The notes under the pieces: generated by a model
The model's database searches: none
What the model saw: the letters and a program-made list of their open reading frames with translations, nothing else
Told to the model about the DNA's origin: nothing
Assembly: GCA_016865955.1 (NCBI GenBank)
Contig: VGNW01000091.1
Location: 1-8,338, forward strand
Direction: 5' to 3'
Origin: Chloroflexota bacterium
Lineage (GTDB): Bacteria; Chloroflexota; Dehalococcoidia; SZUA-161
Length of the DNA stretch: 8,338 nt
Made by a program: the position numbers and the translations under genes
In this document: piece by piece, positions 6,988-8,338 of the stretch
Layout of the letters: every line of letters begins with the position of its first letter
Position numbering within the stretch: the stretch's first letter is position 1

Positions 6988-7016
6988 TTGCAGAGAGGGT
7001 GCTCTGCACTTATACT
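6988..7016 (+). promoter_or_regulatory. Predicted promoter of the TylF-like methyltransferase
   Basis: TTGCAG (6988-6993), a 17-base spacer and TATACT (7011-7016) match the pattern of the divergent livK promoter, including the preceding AGG. The -10 matches five of six consensus positions. Transcription would begin near 7023, which favours the ATG at 7059 over the earlier in-frame GTG (6999) and ATG (7017) for the downstream gene. Confidence 0.5.
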
Positions 7017-7058
7017 ATGGGGCGTCTATGTATCCGTACCGATCTTCAGGCAGATAGC

Positions 7059-7868
7059 ATGGATGGTTCCGTCACAAATAAGAGACGCTTAACTCAACGA
7101 GCGCAAAAAATGGGAGAGAAAGCGCGCTACCAGGCATCTTTGCTGGCAGCCTGGGCACAACTGCAAATCCTCTATTGCTTCAATCTGATTGCGTATTACT
7201 TCCGTAACACAAGCCCGGTGCATCCCCACTCTTTCAGGAAATCATTTCGCATGATGCAGGTGGTTCATAAAGTTAAGGGGTACACAGCCGTGTTCGTGCC
7301 TCGCCTCGTCGCCCTCTACAAGCTGAGCGACGAGGTTAACCGGCTCTCTTTGCCTGGAGATTTCGTCGAATGCGGTGTATACAACGGCGGCTCGGCAGCC
7401 ATCATGGCTTCATTCTGTGAGAAAACCGAACCCAAGAGAAATATCTGGCTCTTCGACTCCTTCGAAGGTCTGCCCAAACCCACAGAAGCAGACGGCTATG
7501 AAGCGCCGCCATACGAAGGCTGGTGCCATGGCGATCTGGAAAAAGTAAAACGAATATTCCGGAAGCTGAGCATACCGGAGTCCCGCGTTCACATAGTCAA
7601 AGGATGGTTTCAGGACACGTTCCCGACTGTAGAAATACCACAAATAGCCATACTGCACATCGATGCAGACTGGTACGAGAGCGTCAAGCTGTGCCTGGAG
7701 AAATTCTATGATTGCGTCCAGCCTGGCGGGTATATAGTTCTCGATGACTACGGCGACTGGCAGGGCTGCAAGATAGCAGCCGATGAGTTCATCAAGTCAA
7801 GAGCTCTGGACGTGAAACTGATTCAAGTTGATTACACGGGCTTTTATTTCCGGAAACCAAAGAAATAA
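7059..7868 (+). CDS. TylF/MycF-type SAM-dependent O-methyltransferase
   Basis: This 269-residue class I methyltransferase belongs to the TylF/MycF (macrocin O-methyltransferase) family, whose members methylate sugar hydroxyls with SAM and a divalent metal. Seen in order: FVECGVYNGGSA at residues 102-113 (SAM motif I), FDSFEGLP at 132-139, HIDADWYES with Asp202 and Asp204, and LDDYGDW with Asp229 and Asp230. The spacing of Asp202 to Asp229/230 resembles the metal-binding set described for NovP and MycF. The first 80 residues are basic and then hydrophobic (LLAAWAQLQILYCF), possibly a membrane-associated helix. In-frame GTG 6999 and ATG 7017 are alternative starts, but the predicted promoter overlaps them; ATG 7059 has a weak AGG eight bases upstream. 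ATG 7110 is also possible. It is a lone gene, with no sugar-biosynthesis neighbours in the window, so the substrate (surface glycan or secondary metabolite) is unknown. Confidence 0.85.
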   Translation: MDGSVTNKRRLTQRAQKMGEKARYQASLLAAWAQLQILYCFNLIAYYFRNTSPVHPHSFRKSFRMMQVVHKVKGYTAVFVPRLVALYKLSDEVNRLSLPGDFVECGVYNGGSAAIMASFCEKTEPKRNIWLFDSFEGLPKPTEADGYEAPPYEGWCHGDLEKVKRIFRKLSIPESRVHIVKGWFQDTFPTVEIPQIAILHIDADWYESVKLCLEKFYDCVQPGGYIVLDDYGDWQGCKIAADEFIKSRALDVKLIQVDYTGFYFRKPKK

Positions 7869-7872
7869 GCAT

Positions 7873-7896
7873 AGAGGCGGGCCGCGAACCGCCCCT
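7873..7896. repeat. GC-rich imperfect palindrome, resembling a dispersed intergenic repeat
   Basis: AGAGGCGG, an 8-base loop (GCCGCGAA) and CCGCCCCT form an inverted repeat with one mismatch, five bases after the methyltransferase stop. The reverse strand reads GTAGGGGCGGTTCGCGG, like the short GC-rich palindromes scattered between genes in many genomes. Only one copy is in the window, so its repeat nature is inference. It has no U tract and is separate from the terminator that follows. Confidence 0.4.
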
Positions 7897-7917
7897 ACTG
7901 AGTCGTACAACGCAGTG

Positions 7918-7961
7918 AAAAAGGCTGAATATCCCTCCTCTCAAGGATATTCAGCCTTTTT
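7918..7961. terminator. Bidirectional intrinsic terminator between convergent genes
   Basis: AAAAAGGCTGAATATCC, a 10-base loop and GGATATTCAGCCTTTTT make a perfect 17-bp inverted repeat. Both strands end the stem with a run of five T, so it can terminate the methyltransferase (stop 49 bases to the left) and the small zinc-ribbon gene (stop 40 bases to the right). Confidence 0.9.
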
Positions 7962-8001
7962 AGCCTGCTTTGAACTTATCTAGTAGCCAGGAATTCCTGA
8001 C

Positions 8002-8142
8002 TTATCCCTTGCCAATTTTGAACATCTTCGTGCCGCACGTCGGGCAGACGCCCTTCGTAGCCGGCTTGCCATTCTTCATTTTGATGGCGGTGGCGTTCTT
8101 CATTTCTTTTTTGGCGCGGCATTTCATACAGTATCCTTGCAT
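8002..8142 (-). CDS. 46-residue zinc-ribbon protein, DUF5679-like
   Basis: This short gene encodes MQGYCMKCRAKKEMKN and then a basic, Lys-rich middle, CPTCGTKMFKIGKG at the end. Two CxxC pairs, Cys5/Cys8 and Cys33/Cys36, form a candidate four-Cys zinc ribbon. The pattern YCxKCR(A/K)KxEM...NGxPAxxGxCPxCGTKMFxIG matches the DUF5679 family of tiny proteins as I recall it; the function is unknown, with nucleic-acid or protein binding a guess from the fold and its many Lys residues. The ATG at 8142 has AAAGGAGA at a seven-base spacing, and a promoter with a perfect TTGACA lies upstream. A longer overlapping frame (8224 to 7976, minus strand) lacks these motifs and is rejected. It is monocistronic and convergent with the methyltransferase, sharing its terminator. 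Confidence 0.88.
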   Translation of the reverse strand: MQGYCMKCRAKKEMKNATAIKMKNGKPATKGVCPTCGTKMFKIGKG

Positions 8143-8177
8143 CTCTTCTCTCCTTTCTCTCTAGCTTCTTGCGAAGC

Positions 8178-8206
8178 AGGCTAGCACAAAATTGCTCTCG
8201 TGTCAA
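8178..8206 (-). promoter_or_regulatory. Predicted promoter of the small zinc-ribbon gene
   Basis: On the minus strand a perfect TTGACA (8206-8201), a 17-base spacer ending TGC and the -10 element TAGCCT (8183-8178) are seen. The TGC just before the -10 would be an extended -10 and could offset the weak hexamer. Start of transcription would be near 8171, giving a leader of about 30 bases. A GCTTC-GCAA-GAAGC hairpin (8177-8164) overlaps the start region, so only part of it may be in the mRNA. Confidence 0.6.
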
Positions 8207-8230
8207 GATGGCGAATTGACTCATAATTAT

Positions 8231-8276
8231 TGTTACCGAAATAGGTATCGTTGCGTCAATAATAGTGTTACCGAAA
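8231..8276 (+). repeat. Two exact 11-bp direct repeats, possible end of a mobile element or operator
   Basis: TGTTACCGAAA occurs at 8231-8241 and again at 8266-8276, 35 bases apart start to start. Between and around them ATTATTG (8226-8232) and CAATAAT (8257-8263) form an inverted repeat. The second copy runs into a Shine-Dalgarno and an open frame. Repeated binding sites near an end, followed by a gene pointing inward, is how several insertion sequences begin, but a regulator operator would look the same. The other end is outside the window. Confidence 0.4.
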
Positions 8277-8285
8277 GGAGGCTAG

Positions 8286-8338
8286 GTGACACTTCGTGGT
8301 GACTCAGTGGAACCACGACGCAGCATACTGGAATATGC
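8286..8338 (+). CDS. Start of an unidentified protein (partial, 17 codons)
   Basis: AAAGGAGG at 8274-8281 is followed after four bases by GTG and an open frame to the window edge, VTLRGDSVEPRRSILEY. An in-frame TAG directly precedes the GTG, so it is the earliest start. The fragment is too short to recognise; its basic, helix-like start is compatible with the N-terminal DNA-binding part of a transposase, and the direct repeats upstream make that conceivable, but this is conjecture. A second frame beginning GTG at 8296 is also open to the edge, at a poorer distance (14 bases) from the Shine-Dalgarno. The inverted repeat TCGTGGT/ACCACGA (8294-8318) lies inside the start region. Confidence 0.4.
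   Translation, partial: MTLRGDSVEPRRSILEY

Noticed and set aside
7976..8224. An 82-codon minus-strand open frame covering the small zinc-ribbon gene
   Set aside because: It is in another frame, spans the predicted promoter, has no CxxC pattern and is rich in Arg/Glu repeats typical of a shadow frame.
8294..8318. Inverted repeat TCGTGGT/ACCACGA at the right edge
   Set aside because: It is a 7-bp stem with an 11-base loop inside a putative coding start with no U tract; too weak to call a terminator or operator alone.

Overview
The window comes from an anaerobic bacterium of intermediate GC content. It carries a branched-chain amino-acid-type (Liv/HAAT) ABC transporter directly upstream of an indolepyruvate:ferredoxin oxidoreductase (iorA and the start of iorB), an oxygen-sensitive enzyme of anaerobic amino-acid catabolism. 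The solute-binding protein is a lipoprotein with a Thr/Pro/Ala-rich tether, and a DUF5679-like mini zinc-ribbon protein lies nearby. A Chloroflexota (Dehalococcoidia-like) source would fit both, but that assignment is inference from gene content and cannot be proven from this window.

Minus strand, positions 6946 to 1: a promoter (AGGTTGCAT, 17 bp, TATAAT) drives one long tightly packed operon in the order livK, livH, livM, livG, livF, iorA, iorB. The last gene runs off the left edge. The livH/livM, livM/livG and livG/livF junctions overlap by 1 to 4 bases, which implies translational coupling. A perfect 10-bp GC-rich hairpin sits between livK and livH, where it could let the binding protein be made in excess over the membrane parts. 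LivK captures an amino acid, LivH and LivM form the membrane channel, LivG and LivF hydrolyse ATP, and IorAB oxidatively decarboxylates the 2-keto acid made from (aryl) amino acids, yielding acyl-CoA and reduced ferredoxin.

Plus strand, 6988 to 7868: a divergent promoter with the same AGGTTGCA -35 region drives a TylF/MycF-type class I methyltransferase with an intact SAM motif and metal-binding Asp residues. It ends at a perfect 17-bp bidirectional terminator (7918-7961) shared with a convergent 46-residue DUF5679-like zinc-ribbon gene (8002-8142, minus strand), which has its own TTGACA promoter. A GC-rich degenerate palindrome between the methyltransferase and the terminator resembles a dispersed repeat.

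Right edge, 8220 to 8338: two exact 11-bp direct repeats (TGTTACCGAAA) are followed by a strong Shine-Dalgarno and a reading frame cut by the window edge. This may be the end of a mobile element, but the evidence is thin. No tRNA, rRNA or CRISPR array was seen, and no stretch over 300 bases lacks a gene. Most of the window is conventional metabolism. I do not see a clearly undescribed system; the points most worth checking are the shared divergent promoter motif, the transporter/IOR linkage, the livK-livH hairpin and the right-edge repeats.
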